Shown here: piece by piece, positions 34,666 through 46,678 of the stretch
Numbering within the stretch: position 1 is the stretch's first letter
Layout: every line of letters begins with the position of its first letter
Assembly: GCA_023055425.1 (NCBI GenBank)
Contig: JALGPY010000009.1
Location: 52,328,616 to 52,392,615, forward strand
Length of the DNA stretch: 64,000 bases
Reading direction: 5' to 3'
Source of the DNA: Linanthus parryae
Taxonomy: Eukaryota; Streptophyta; Magnoliopsida; Ericales; Polemoniaceae
Program-made: the position numbers and the translations under genes
Notes under the pieces: generated by a model
Told to the model about the DNA's origin: nothing
What the model saw: the letters and a program-made list of their open reading frames with translations, nothing else
The model's database searches: none

Positions 34666-36307
34666 GGTGGCTGAAGGAGTGAAGCTGCAAAAGAGAGAAA
34701 GAAGGAGAAAACTGAAAGGGTTTATAGGGTTTCTGTTGATGAAAGATGGTGAAGGTAGAAGAAGTGATGAGCCCAACAATGAATTCTACAATGAAGCCCA
34801 CTACGTTTGTAGTACATGGGCTGGCCAGGCTAGCCCAATGCAAGATATTTAATTTCTCTTGATAAGTTTTTATGATGTGTTAACTCGCAGCTGCTATCCT
34901 CCCGAGTGGGCACGAGATAAACTCTCATTCTGGTGCAATAGTCTGCTAATTACAATTGAGAGGTAAAGAAGTCTGAAAAAATTCACACAGACTCGTTGTT
35001 AACAGGGGTGTTCACGGTCCGGTTCGGTCGGTTTTAGAGGATATGAGACACCTAAACCGAAATGTTCGATTTCAATATTTTCGAAACCGAAATATCTTCG
35101 GTCTGAAACTTGGAAATATAAAAACCGCACCGAAAATTCTGGTTCGGTCCGGTTAAACCATTCGGTTTGGAACCCATTATATTATGTATTCATTCCTAAC
35201 TTCGACGCAAAGTAAACTAAGTGCATGTTTGGTATCCCAGATTTTAATCCAATTGGATTAAAATCGGCCTCTTTTCAACAATCTCGTTTGTTATGCTTGC
35301 AGATTTTAATCTGATAATCTGCAGATTAAAATAATCTGTGTGCAATTGTAGAATCTCCAAAATTGGGGATTATGCAGCTTAAAATCTCTAAAAAAATAAT
35401 TTTGATTTCCTTTTTACATTAGCATGATCACATTTCGGTTACAAATATGTGTATTCAATTACTTGACTTTAGAACTCTTTAAATTTTGTTAAATGTATCA
35501 AGTTAGTGATCTATAATTTCAGCTCATACCAAACAGATTGTGATTCTCGGTTAAGTTGGATTTTCTTTTCAGATTATTTTCAGCTGATTATTGAGATTTT
35601 AAGAGCCTGTTTGGTATCAGCTGAAAATCTCAATAATCAGCTGAAAATAATCTGAATAGAAAATCCAACTTAATCGAGAATTGCAAAATCTGTTTGGTAT
35701 GGGCTGAAAATCACAAATTAAAATTTAATTACATTTGGCAAACACGTAGATTTTTATGTTGATGTTACAATAATGCCCTTATATTGATAGTGTAAAATTT
35801 GACCTGATTATGACAGTTATTGTTGACAACATAATTTTGTACGTAATAAAATAACATAAAGAGAAAAGAAATTTAGAATAGTGTCGGAACTTCCTAAAAA
35901 GATGAAATTAAAAGAAAAATAACATACATACGCAAGTTTTAAGATTTATATATCACGTCGGCTCTTACCTAGAAAAATAATTATTAATCATACTAAAATA
36001 AGTTATACATTAGTCTGATTTTCTTGCCGAGCAAGACGTAACAGAACCATTTGAGAGCTATCACCAATTTCACAGGAAATAAACAAGGAAAATTCAAAAC
36101 CTCCTACAAATGATTACTAACAAGAATTAAGTGCACCAGTGATGACAATTTTGGAGTTGAATGTGTTTCTATTCACACTACAAGGGTATACTTGTACTTC
36201 TGAAGCAATAGGATTGAAGAATCCCCAAATTCGGGGATTCTATAATCGGCTATATTATTGCCCATTTGAGATTAAAATCTCATCCTTGAAATACTACTAG
36301 GTTAACT

Positions 36308-36326
36308 CCGCGCGCGTTGCGCGCGG
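36308..36326 (-). terminator. Helitron 3' terminal hairpin
   Basis: CCGCGCGC-GTT-GCGCGCGG is a perfect 8-bp stem with a 3-base loop. It lies 7 bases before the minus-strand sequence CCTAG that ends the element, the standard position of the replication-termination hairpin of Helitrons. Its GC content contrasts strongly with the flanks. Confidence 0.93.
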
Positions 36327-37120
36327 CGTGCCATTGCACCGGGCGTTGCCGTCCGGTTTGGAGGTTGACAATTGTGTCATCGTACGTGTAATTGGAATTC
36401 ATGTGTCGCAGAAAGAGTATAGTACAAATTGTTTTTAATTTTTTCTAACAAGAGGATATCATAGTACAAATTGTTCTTTAATTTTTTCTAAGAAGAGGAC
36501 ATCAAAATCTATGGTTTGATGCAACAATTTGATATTACATGTAGTAATCACGGCCGACGAAATTGATATTGATATTTACTAATGTCAGTGAACGTGTATT
36601 TGATCACACATATTTTCCTTCAAAGAAAAACTAATTATATTTACAAATGTGTGTTTGTGATACAATAGCTTCGTACTTTATTTTCTTGGTTTTAAAATAG
36701 ATATCATGGAAAATACTTCCTTAAAATTGATTCTCATAATTAGACTCTGCTGCTCTTACAGAGGTCTTAATTGCCCCGCTACCACCAGAAAAACACAATT
36801 ATAACCTCAAACCCTAATCTATTGTCAACGCCTAGTTTCCTCTCCAATAAGTCACCCTCTGATTCCTTTTGATTTACGTTTCATCATTAAGATCTATCGT
36901 TTCGTGTGTATTGAAGATTTCGCCGGTAGATTTAGTGGGGTTTGCAATATCTTCTGATTGATTCAAAGTGTGCATTTAATACAGACGTGTCTCTTAGAAG
37001 ATGCACGGTAATAAGTTCTTTGAATGGACGTGAACAGTTGCAACGGTCTTTTCACATTCATATTCAGAAATTGTATATAACCACAACCAATTTGTTGTAG
37101 TAATAACATATAGTACAGCA

Positions 37121-37549
37121 ATGGATTCTGGTAAAGAAAGTAGTGATAGTAAGGTCAGGAAGGTTGCCAAGAAGAGCATGAAGAAGAAGACGAAGAGAAG
37201 TGAGAAATATGATAGTGAGTTGGAGTCGTCAGAGGGTATATCTTCGTGGGAGAGTTGGCATGATAATACGTATGTGATTGGGAAGGGGTCGGAGTCAACA
37301 ATCTATTCAGATGCATCGGACAAAGATGAATTCTGGCGCGTTGACACAGCTTCTTCTTTTCCAAATAATTGGACCTGTACTTATCATCACGGCACAAAGA
37401 AGAAAAAGAAAGTTAAAGGCAAAGGCAGTGAAGGTTCGCGGAGGAAGAAAGCGAATTCTCCACCGGATGGTACAGAAGAGCAGGGTGGGAAGAGGAAGAA
37501 GAGAGATGATAGCGTTGTTGGTTCGTCCCAGAAGAAGCCGAAGGTGTAG
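37121..37549 (+). CDS. Lysine-rich small nuclear-type protein, function unknown
   Basis: A 142-codon single-exon frame starting MDSGKESSDSKVRKVAKKS. It is very rich in Lys, Ser and Glu, with basic clusters (KKSMKKKTKR, KKKKKVKGKG, GGKRKKRDD, QKKPKV) that could act as nuclear localisation or nucleic-acid-binding segments, and an acidic SDASDKDEF stretch. No domain is recognised. It is the only gene-like frame of the Helitron on the plus strand, lies about 0.8 kb from the element's 3' end, and points toward the RNase H-like gene. Its frame is longer than expected by chance in this AT-rich DNA, but composition alone could explain that. Existence as a gene is moderately likely. Confidence 0.5.
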   Translation: MDSGKESSDSKVRKVAKKSMKKKTKRSEKYDSELESSEGISSWESWHDNTYVIGKGSESTIYSDASDKDEFWRVDTASSFPNNWTCTYHHGTKKKKKVKGKGSEGSRRKKANSPPDGTEEQGGKRKKRDDSVVGSSQKKPKV

Positions 37550-38843
37550 AAGGTCTTGCATCTTCCGGTATTCTGTTCCAGTGAACTGTAGTTTGATGTT
37601 AGTTTTTATCATGAGTATGATGATGTTGGGGAATGTTTAGGTTGGATTAGTTATGCAAACCTATGTAATCGTGGAGTATATTTTATCTATGAATGCAGTT
37701 TTTTATTTCAATTAATTTAATGTTTGTTTACATTGGTTTGTTGTCCAATCTGAAACACGCATTATTTAGAAGTTTGCATATAACATCAATGAATTTATTG
37801 TATCGGAGTAATTATAGCATATTAGATGAATGATAAATCAGAATATGGAATCATAGCAATTTTAAGCATTTCTAATGATGGATTGAGCGGAACGTTGTAA
37901 GTTATGAAGCAGTTTTGCTGTGGTTACAATGGCGTGATTATGTACTTGTGTTATCCGGTCTCGACCAATACATACATTTGATGCCAGAAATAGGTTATTT
38001 TCAATAGATTTAGTGATCGTAAATTTGACGTGTTAATTATTAATATGTTTGGAGGCAAGCGTAGATATACAGTACGATGTATTCGCAAGATTATATTTAC
38101 AGCTTTGCTGACCTTTCAGTGCAAGAGAACTCGAAAATACGACTGGATAGCAATCTTCTCAAATGGGTAAATAAAATGAAATAACAGCTCTTAAGTGAGT
38201 GAATTAGAAACTCTTCACATAACTATTATTTATTTGAACATCAAAATTAGAAAATAACATGCATCGAGGGACGTAATTGCTGTAGCTTGTGTCGTGAGAG
38301 GAGGTTTAATGCTTACAAATTTCTAACTTGTCCTCGGCAATTAGATCTTGAACAATATTTGGAGCATCAAATAATATTTTGTAACGATCACTTTGTCATG
38401 ACTGATAAGTCACATGTTTTTAACATCCCCTTCATTGATAAGTCACATGTTTTACGGTGTTAAATGGAGTTCACTGGTATTCACTGTACGTCGTCAGTTC
38501 ATACCACTGGTGCTACAATGTATATTAGTTGATGTTTTATACATCAGGCATATGACGGATAATGAAAGCAATGCACTGTGAATTAGTAGAACAATTTCAT
38601 CGTGACCTAATAATGAGCCGTTCGATCAGGCAACGTATATTAGTTGACATATGGGTTTTTGGGCTTCAATTGACCAGGAATCAGGTCATTAGAATTATAT
38701 CAATGTTATAATATAAATAAATTAAGTTAACTAACAATGATAAGTGAAACATAAACTGTTCACATAGCTGTTAGTTATTTGAAGATGAGAATTACAGAAT
38801 ACAACGGATAGAGCAACGTAATTGTTGTAAAGATGAGATTGCA
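37550..38843. repeat. Intergenic Helitron DNA with a duplicated tail of the RNase H-like gene
   Basis: No gene seen. About 38160-38395 is a diverged copy of about 38735-38965, which includes the 3' end of the RNase H-like gene. Compare ATTAGATCTTGAACAATATTTGG with ATTAGATCTTGAATAATATCTGG, and GATCACTTTGTCATG with GATCACTTTGTTGAG. The copies are in the same direction about 565 bp apart, showing a local segmental duplication. Confidence 0.8.
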
Positions 38844-39656
38844 TTAGTCTGTGTCAGTTGAGGAGGTGTAACGCTTACAACTTTCTAATTTGTCCTCAAC
38901 AATTAGATCTTGAATAATATCTGGAGCATCATATAATATTTTGAAACGATCACTTTGTTGAGATCCCATAGAGGCAAGCTGCTGTGCGACACTGTTGTCC
39001 AGTTTTTCGATAGGGATCAAGGCTATTTTCATGCGTCTGAGCAATGCATATCCATCATGGATCTCCTGCCTCATTGATAGTGGAGCAGTAGTCTGCAGAT
39101 GAAAGATTTTGCTGGCCTCATAGTTGGAAGTCTCAATCTTGATTTCTTTCCACTCATTTTCATAAGCCGAATGAATACCTTGATAAATTGCCCACAGCTC
39201 ACTTTCCAATTGAGAGACCCCATCAATTCTTCCTATGAAACCAAGCTGCCAGTTTTCATTGTCATCGCGGCAGACACCACCGATTCCACCGGTATTGGTT
39301 ACCGGTGAGATGAAACCATGCACACTTATCCTTATAACTCCTTCAAGGTAGAGAAATGAGTATTAAGATATATATCAGGTTTATATTTTAATTAATGTTG
39401 AAGAAAACATGATATGTCGTTGGCTAACTAATATCATAGAATATTGTGGCCGCATTACATTTTGAAAGTACCGTAGATAGCAAAACATGGTAACAAACTT
39501 ACTGCGAGGAGTCAAAATGGGAGGCGGAGGTGTTTCTTGAAATCGAGTTGCTGCTGTAACAAACTGCGAGAGTGATGGACTTGAAGCTGAGGAGCTTGCA
39601 ATAGTTTCATTACTGCTTACTTCTTCCTCAGAGACTGCTCTTCTGTGTCTTGACAT
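38844..39656 (-). CDS. RNase H-fold protein, catalytically degenerate (two exons)
   Basis: Exons 39503-39656 and 38844-39340 join in frame (donor GTAAGT at 39502, acceptor GAAG before 39340) to 216 aa. The N-terminus MSRHRRAVSEEEVSS is Ser/Glu-rich, then TPPPPILTPR. From about residue 54 an RNase H-like (RVT_3 type) domain reads VIRISVHGFISPVTNTGGIG, GVCRDDNENW, then LESELWAIYQGI, then IKIETSNYEAS. The first catalytic Asp (DGS in the family) is His, the third site (ESDS-like) has no Asp, and the last AD.LA motif reads AQQLA. Only the second (ESELWA) Glu remains, so nuclease activity is unlikely; binding to hybrids or proteins is possible. Homologous to, but far from identical with, the 46679-48079 gene. 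Confidence 0.8.
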
Positions 39657-40366
39657 TGTAGCTGTTTATTCTATGAATAGATAGTTTATGTTCCTTGTTA
39701 TGTTGAATAATGGATCTATAGGTTTCATATAGAAGAGTTGAGGTGAAATGCATGACAGATAATGCCAGATAAAACAGGACAATTGGTCCGTGACTTTGGC
39801 AGGCAATTTGTTTCTTTTAATTTGACTGTTTATACATTCACCACTCAGTCACTGTCATTGGATTCATATGTGGTATGCATATGTTTATGGACAACAACAG
39901 TTCCGTAAACTATGCTCTCATTGTTCACATGTATGACAGAGGGTTTTTATTATAAGTGGTATGAATATGTGTATATAGGATGCTGACTCTCTGTGTAAAC
40001 GCTATCTAACATGTGCAAACTGATGCCATATCCAAAACACTGAAGTTACTGAAGTTTTTCATTAACAGGTGTCCTTCATTACAGGTTCAGATTATAGTCG
40101 GTCATCGACGAAAGAAATTGTGTAAATATTAAATTGACTGAGGACGTTGTAACATTATAACAGCAGATATGATTTCTTCATATCGTTTTATTATTACTTG
40201 CGGTAAAAGCAGAAAGCGGTACAATTTATAACATAACAGAACAAAGAGGAAACATCATTGTGAACAGTGCAATGCACTGTAGCAGCAATGTGCCAAACAT
40301 TCGGCCGTCTTATTCTTGAGATACTGAGCAGCATTATCTTCGACTGTGCATGGAATATCAATCTGT

Positions 40367-41335
40367 TTACCATGCATACTGAACTTCTTTCACAACCCAT
40401 TTAGTTACCCTGTGGTTGTTTGGCGGCGTGCATTTGAACACACGAACATACACATTGTCATTTGCATTTTCCATGTTCAAGCCAACCAGTAGAGCTTCTT
40501 GTTCCTGAGAAAATAATGCCGTTATTTGTGTATTACATAACTATGAGCAGCTGTATATTTCATATGACTAAGTACCGCGCTGTGGTTGTAGTTGTTCGGG
40601 GCAAATTAGGTAATACCTGTGGTGTCATTGTTGCTAGATTTTCAGCTGTGTTTCGGAGAAGGGTCTCCGCAGCCTGGCCGAAAATCATCACATCCATTAT
40701 TCCAGTGTCATCTCGCAGTTCCACTATAAGGCGGCATCTGTGAAAATGGTATGTAATCATATTATACATGAATGTACATGTGATGTGTCAATTGGTAGTG
40801 TGCAATTGTAACCAACGAATTTTGTTAATTTTAATGCATTCATCAGGTGTGAAATAATTAACCTGGGGCTTGTGTCGCATTGTATGTCATTACATACGGG
40901 ACAGTATGGACGTCGACGTTCACGATTGCAACGGTTACATGCATTGAACCAAGTGGTTTGACTTGTCGGAAAGATACGTGTTGATACCCTAAGCCAAGCT
41001 TCTTCATACATAGGCTTCTCAGTGTTGGATGAAGCCGGAGAAACAGAAATCAGAACGATGCATTATGAAATAAAGAAGTTTGAATGAAGTTAAATTATGA
41101 TTAAGAAGAGAGATTGGAAACCAAAGGGCCAGTACATGCAAGAAGAAGAATTCCGTTAAAGATTGTATGTAGAAAATACTTATTGTAAATTCCGAAGATG
41201 AAAGTATATGCAGATCAAAAAAATTAACACATAGATGGATAGCCTGGAATTTCACTGATTCTGTGATAACAATAATTTGAGGTTTTCTAACTTTACCAGT
41301 GACGCACGAACATCTGCAATCTTGGACGGCATCAT
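40367..41335 (-). CDS. RPA1-like C-terminal protein (zinc ribbon plus OB fold), four exons
   Basis: Exons 41297-41335, 40863-41017, 40617-40737 and 40367-40504 join in frame to 150 aa. After MMPSKIADVRASL the protein reads EEAWLRVSTRIFPTSQTTWF, with a zinc ribbon C-N-R-C ... C-P-V-C, then CRLIVELRDDTGIMDVMIFG, the C-terminal OB fold, and ends NNHRVTKWVVKEVQ. This equals only the last third of an RPA large subunit (DNA-binding domain C); domains A and B are absent. An in-frame stop lies upstream of the ATG, but further 5' exons beyond 41335 cannot be excluded. All splice sites fit. It parallels exons 7-9 of the full RPA gene at 48741-51011 and is probably a duplicated or separately captured piece. 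Confidence 0.8.
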
Positions 41336-42315
41336 CTTCAGTATACAACGGATTTGTTAGTTGTATATTGATTCAACTTCTGAATCTGAATTGTATTGCT
41401 TGCAATTTGATACTGATTGTAGACATGGGAAGCAGTTCTTATATAGTTAGGTCTTGTATACCTGTGGTCACATATTCTGCAATCTATAATTAATGTAATT
41501 TCTAAATTCAATGTAACCATTGCAAGTTCAATTTTCATCCTGTTATTTCCTATGTGTTGATCATGTCTTGAATTGACAATTCACATTTGTAGTTAATTTA
41601 TTGTGCAATTTGCAGAGATGGTCACATGATCACAATTACTTCTGCACTATCTGATGAGCAAGTGCATTCCAAGAGGGTTCATATATCAATGAGATATTTG
41701 GAAGCTTCTTACCTATTTGCATCTGAAATTGAAAAGAGATGCTCTGTAGAGACCTCTGCCAACCGTTCAATATCTGTGACTTTGTGTGTGCAGATTCAGT
41801 ATGTGAGCAGGTGTAGTTCATGTTCATGATGTGGTAGATATTACAACAAATGCATTATTTGAAGTTTGCATGTGTGGAATCTCGAGGCATTGAATTGTAC
41901 AACAGCATGTGAGTGTTAGAGTCTGATATTATAGTCTGATAGTATTCAATCCAATTTGACATTTGAAATACTGTTGTTATTTGTGTGCAAGATTTGCCTT
42001 TATTATTACTACAGCTGGAATTGTTGAGGTAGGTTGTAATTGAACATGCCAAGTTCAGTCGAAATAAAAGGGAACAGAGATTGTTACTTTGATATGTCAC
42101 AATATATATGAAACATAATGTAACTTAATGCATTAGATATTAAGCACACCATAGCATGATGCATGTCATCAAAGTTATAGTTACATTGCAACATTAGTTT
42201 GTTATGTTTTTGCAAAGATAATAACATAGAATAATACTGGAACAGGTTGACAGAATGACGATGTTTAAAGAAATGTCTGGATATTCTTAGTACAGAGTAC
42301 TGTCATACGTTGAGA
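41336..42315. other. Non-coding Helitron segment
   Basis: About 1 kb between the RPA-C-like and B3 genes. It should contain the RPA-C-like promoter and the B3 3' UTR. Short frames such as 41636-41827 (minus) resemble nothing known. Nothing further seen. Confidence 0.6.
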
Positions 42316-43242
42316 CTATGCTGGAAACACTTTCACCCTAAATTTAGGCATGCTTGAATCAACTAATTCCACGGCACATGCATCTCCAGTACGTACATTA
42401 GCGCTTCTGGCAAATTGATACCAAGACACTCGTCTCTTATCGCTGTTCTCTCCACCTGGGTATTTGCAACGGCAAGTCCAAGTTGTATTACCAGAAGTCC
42501 CTGTAATGTACACAACTGTTGTCCGCTCTTTCAAGTATGCCCTGCTGAACTTAATTGGTATATTCTGTAATGCAAACATGAGATTGTCAGTCGCTATCGT
42601 TGCAATTGAATACAATGCCGTTGTAAATGAAATTTAACATTGAAAGTTTACCAGTCCGCCAGAAGATTCCAAATGGGACTTCTGTATTTCAACAGCGAAA
42701 CATGGCTTGTTGCAGTGAGCCTTGTAGGAATTAGCCTTATTCAATGCACGAGTAGCTGCACACTTTCTTGCATTCAGGGTAGAACCTCCAGCACTGTAAT
42801 TTAACTCTGATGTACCGAGACCATAGATTGTCACTTTGAATTTGGAATGTCCCTCATACTTGAAAGTCAACATGTGCCCGAATGAGAGTGAATAATGAGC
42901 TGCAAATTCCTTCCACCCTGTTGTCAAATATATGTCGTTACCTCTACTTTTCATTTTTATCTCCCACACTCGGCCATCTGGGACTACAAGCTCTGCATTA
43001 ATTCCAAGATCGGATCGATGATGTTCCACAAAGTCATCTGGCAGTCGCTGCAGTGAATAGATGCTTGAAATCTTTAATAAAACCATCTCTTATTAAAATT
43101 AATATTAGTGTTATTCAATCCAATTTCTTTCTAAAAGACACACATATACATGTGTATATATGCACACATATATATGTGACTTAAGGCCTACCAAGTTGTT
43201 GTTGTCTTCATCTCGATCCGTGATAACTCGGAAGAATTTCAT
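42316..43242 (-). CDS. Double B3-domain protein, REM type (three coding exons)
   Basis: Exons 43192-43242, 42652-43086 and 42316-42564 join in frame to 244 aa. The first B3 domain (about residues 1-107) reads MKFFRVITDRDED, LQRLPDDFVEHH, LVVPDGRVWEIKMKS and FGHMLTFKYEGHSKFKVTIY. The second (about 142-244) reads KPCFAVEIQKSHL, IPIKFSRAYLKE and TGDACAVELVDSSMPKFRVKVF. This is the REM/VRN1-like B3 arrangement, a plant-specific DNA-binding fold of nuclear transcription factors. A splice acceptor (TTGCAG) 10 bases before the ATG shows a leader intron; a good donor lies near 44629. Introns are short and all sites fit. A complete two-domain B3 gene inside a Helitron, on the transposase strand, points to a captured or long-resident cargo gene. 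Confidence 0.88.
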
Positions 43243-43252
43243 TTCCAGATAG

Positions 43253-45171
43253 CTGCAAGAGGAATATAGTAATCTGTATTACTGAATGTGGTACAGAGGA
43301 GAAGATCTTAAACATATGCATGTTAATGCGTTCTCTTCATTTATGCTACATCAGCAATCGGTTGATCAGAAGTTGTGATATGGGGGTTGAAATACATGTA
43401 TGATTATTTACTGAAACTACGAATGATTAATGTACGTGTGAGTTCATTTGCACGAGATATTTTCTGAGCCACATCGTAATGAATTCACAGACTGATGCTA
43501 TTTGTTTATAACTCTTCGTACGTAAAATAAAAATATTCAGTCAAAACTATCTGGTAGAAATTAAGTGCACTTAACATGATTCAATATGAACTGTTTTTGG
43601 TTTACGGAGTTACACCAATAAGTTTTGTGTTTAGTGACCTGGTATGTTACCAAAATTGAGATATCTGGACTACTGTAAATTTGTACTAAATAATCAGTTT
43701 TTGAGTAGTGGGAAGCCTATATGTATTGGTATAATCACGTTCCATATGACTCAGTGGCCTATATGTATTGGGTAAATTATGGTTGCTATTTTACGCGTAA
43801 GCTAAATTGTATATATCTGCAAAGGCTGTCTTTCGAAGCTGATCTATTAGTGAGATTAACAACAGTAGATCCATGAATCTTGTACTTACAATTATTGCTA
43901 TAATCACATTCCACATGACTACAATTTAATCTATTAGTCAGATTAACAACATTAAATTCATCAATCTTGTACTTACAATTTCACAACATTTTTTATCCTA
44001 ATCATTTTTTTTTTAATTTATTCTTTCTTCTTTATTTATTTATTTTTTTTTTACTCTCATTATCCAGCCAAATATACCAATGTGTGTCTTCAATTGAAAC
44101 TAAAGATCATTTCAAAAAAAAAAATTGAAACTAAAGATGAACCTCTTATCAACAAATATATCTATTTCCATTGTGTACCAATCAGACAGATTTCGTCGCT
44201 ATGTGGAGTGTACTATTTATAGATCAAGACATTGGTAGCAGATCTGGAATAGAAATCACTAATATAACATATGAAAACAGTAGCACCCGATAAATGCCAA
44301 TCATTTGTTCACAAAAGGGACTGAATATGAGTAATATAGATTTCTTCCTGTGAGCGATTACACAGATAAAGAAGATGCTATTTGGAATCAGGTACCTGTA
44401 GAGTGAACCTGTGAGTCGCTGAGATCTGATGAATGAAGTTGGAGGATTCCCGACCTAAACAATCACAAATAGGAATACTGTGAATAAGTAGATCGCTGTC
44501 ACAAATACGGTATGATATCCAGTACCTGTTCGAAATTATCATTGCGATATAAGTTGTAATACCTGTTAGAGAAAAGTTAGAAATCACGGGAGATTTGGCT
44601 TGGAGGATGAAGTTGAAAGGCCTTCTTACCAGCACAACGAAGTTGGGTAGTTGTAAATGTATGATGTGGATGTTGTTTTTTCAAATCATAAAGTTATCTC
44701 TGCTTTTGAGGTATCAGTGATAAATTTTAATAATGTTATTTTTCATTGTATTTCACAAATTGGGTGTCCATAGACACTATATTGGCTGTCATGTGTAATA
44801 ATCTTGATCAAGGTTTTTGCTTACTGACATTATTTTTTAATGTTCTGAACTAATGAATTTCATCTAGTTCAAATGGAAGTTGTTAGAAAGAAAAAAAGAT
44901 GCACATCAAAACGGAAGGAGAAGAAGTTGAAAGAAGGGGGAAATGAAAAATCCAGGGAAAAAAAAAAGAATAAAAAAATAAAAAAAAAGAGTGGAAAAAA
45001 TAGAGTGCCCAAAAAGAAAGAAAAAAGGAAAGAGATGTTATAAGTTGTTGACATCCCAAAATTATGAGGCATAAGTTACTACGAAATGGCTGCAACATGA
45101 AATTTCAAGAGTACCGTAAAAACAACATTTAAAATCAAACATCCAGAATATGTTAACAGATTCATTTTCTA
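43253..45171. other. Helitron segment with the B3 leader, small repeats and low-complexity tracts
   Basis: Minus-strand leader exon(s) of the B3 gene probably lie around 44390-44640, with donor GTAAGAAGG at 44629. A short direct repeat with ATTAG(T/A)GAGATTAACAACA and AATCTTGTACTTACAATT occurs near 43845-43895 and 43925-43982. T-rich tracts occur near 44000-44050 and an A/G-rich tract near 44885-45035. No other gene seen. Confidence 0.6.
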
Positions 45172-45519
45172 CTAATCCTCTCCTGCGGTTGTTGGAGACC
45201 GTTTTCGCTTGGATCCCGATGATGACGTGCTGGATGTTACCGACCGCCTACTGGCAATGCTCATTCGCTGCAGTTTTTCAAGAAATTGCATCTGGATCTC
45301 GAGCTGCTGTTGCTTGAGAAAGGTTACTTTTCCCAGTATTTGTATTTGACGCTCCACTCGTTGAATTTCCTTTTCAGTATCTGTGATCATTTCATCAACA
45401 TTTTTACCACTGTTGAATATTTTGCGACAGATAGCTGCTCCCTCGGCCCTTCCTCTTGGGATGCTGCGTGTTTCCTCGGTTACGTTTTGCTCATTTCCGG
45501 TGTTACGGCAGCTTTCCAT
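45172..45519 (-). CDS. Small coiled-coil protein with basic serine-rich tail, unknown
   Basis: A single 115-codon frame starting MESCRNTGNEQNVTEETRSI. Residues about 38-88 (EMITDTEKEIQRVERQIQIL, then QQQLEIQMQFLEKLQRM) have heptad-spaced hydrophobic residues and charged sides, a likely coiled coil. The tail SSTSSSGSKRKRSPTTAGED holds a KRKR nuclear-localisation-like cluster. No family recognised. It lies between the B3 gene and the RNase H gene on the transposase strand. A dimerisation partner or accessory factor is possible, but that is speculation; it could also be one exon of a longer gene. Confidence 0.55.
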   Translation of the reverse strand: MESCRNTGNEQNVTEETRSIPRGRAEGAAICRKIFNSGKNVDEMITDTEKEIQRVERQIQILGKVTFLKQQQLEIQMQFLEKLQRMSIASRRSVTSSTSSSGSKRKRSPTTAGED

Positions 45520-46678
45520 TGAAATATATCTGTCGTAATTTCAATAATCACAAACTGAAATAAGGTATATATATTGTAATGGTGAGTTGTTGCAGTATAT
45601 AACTTACTAACGTGGATTACGAGCACAACACACGTGGTTGACCTGGCAATACAGAAGTGGATACTAACCTTGCATCCAGATTATACTTCTCTTATTTATC
45701 TGCACATTGTAAAATAAGTTTGTTAGATTTGTGTATGTGGAAACAATATCTTCAATTTATGCTAGTATATAATGGTTACCTTGAAGTGTTGCTCGGCAAA
45801 TAGTTGAAATTGTGGAATACTAATTTATATGTGTTCTTTTAACTTGGTCTCCAAGAAATTTCAGACTTCTATTGACAAGTGTCGTCAACCAGATCTTTTA
45901 CTTTTTAGGAATACCAATCACAGTATAGGTGTATTGGGTGAGCTGATGCATTGGTTCGTACAAAGTCATGATTGTCAAGCAGATTTTAGCAGCCACATGT
46001 GTGGCATGCATGGAACCTGTGCTGTTACCTCATGTAATTGCTTACTCACATTGCCTTGAATTATCTATCACAATGTGGTGCATTCATTTCAATAGCAGTA
46101 GGGATATCTATTCTTTCCAACTGTTTCCTACTTTCTGGCTAGAAGCCATAAATTACCACATATTCTAATTAATATAAGAAATATTAGTCATAGTATTATT
46201 GCAATTTCGTGGAATGTAGCTATAAATTTGATACGTTGCATTTCTGATGATTTGTGGGCGTATTCATTAGAAAGTGTAGTACAGATAACAAAATAAATTG
46301 ATTTTTGTGCATATGTCTTAATATATGTAATTAGATGTATATTATATTATACACAGCAACAATTGATTTGTCTGGGATAGTACTTCAGTTTATATACAGC
46401 TCCATTCCCAGATGAATTCATTGTGTAAATAAGTAGATTCGTGTAAATATTGAACGGAGTATTGTAAAAGACCTTTTTTTTTTGTTTTTTTATTTCTTTT
46501 TTTTCTCTTTTATTGTAATTTCCTTTTTGGTGAGTGAACACTACTTAGCCAAATTCCAATGTGAACGTGGATTGGTAAGAGTATCTGGATTCGCCGAAAT
46601 TAACAACATTACATTACACAAATTATTCATGATGCTAGTGTTACAAAATGAACCAGGTACAAATGCTAGAACCGGATA
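45520..46678. other. Non-coding Helitron segment
   Basis: AT-rich DNA between the coiled-coil and RNase H genes, with a T/A low-complexity tract near 46465-46515. Short frames on the plus strand (45829-46168, 46482-46730) show no domain. Nothing further seen. Confidence 0.6.

Noticed and set aside
34340..34843. 167-codon minus-strand open frame
   Set aside because: It reads through PES exons 1-2, their intron and the promoter in another frame; the spliced PES model explains this region.
44885..45098. 67- and 71-codon phenylalanine-rich minus-strand frames
   Set aside because: A by-product of an A/G-rich low-complexity tract; no domain or start context.
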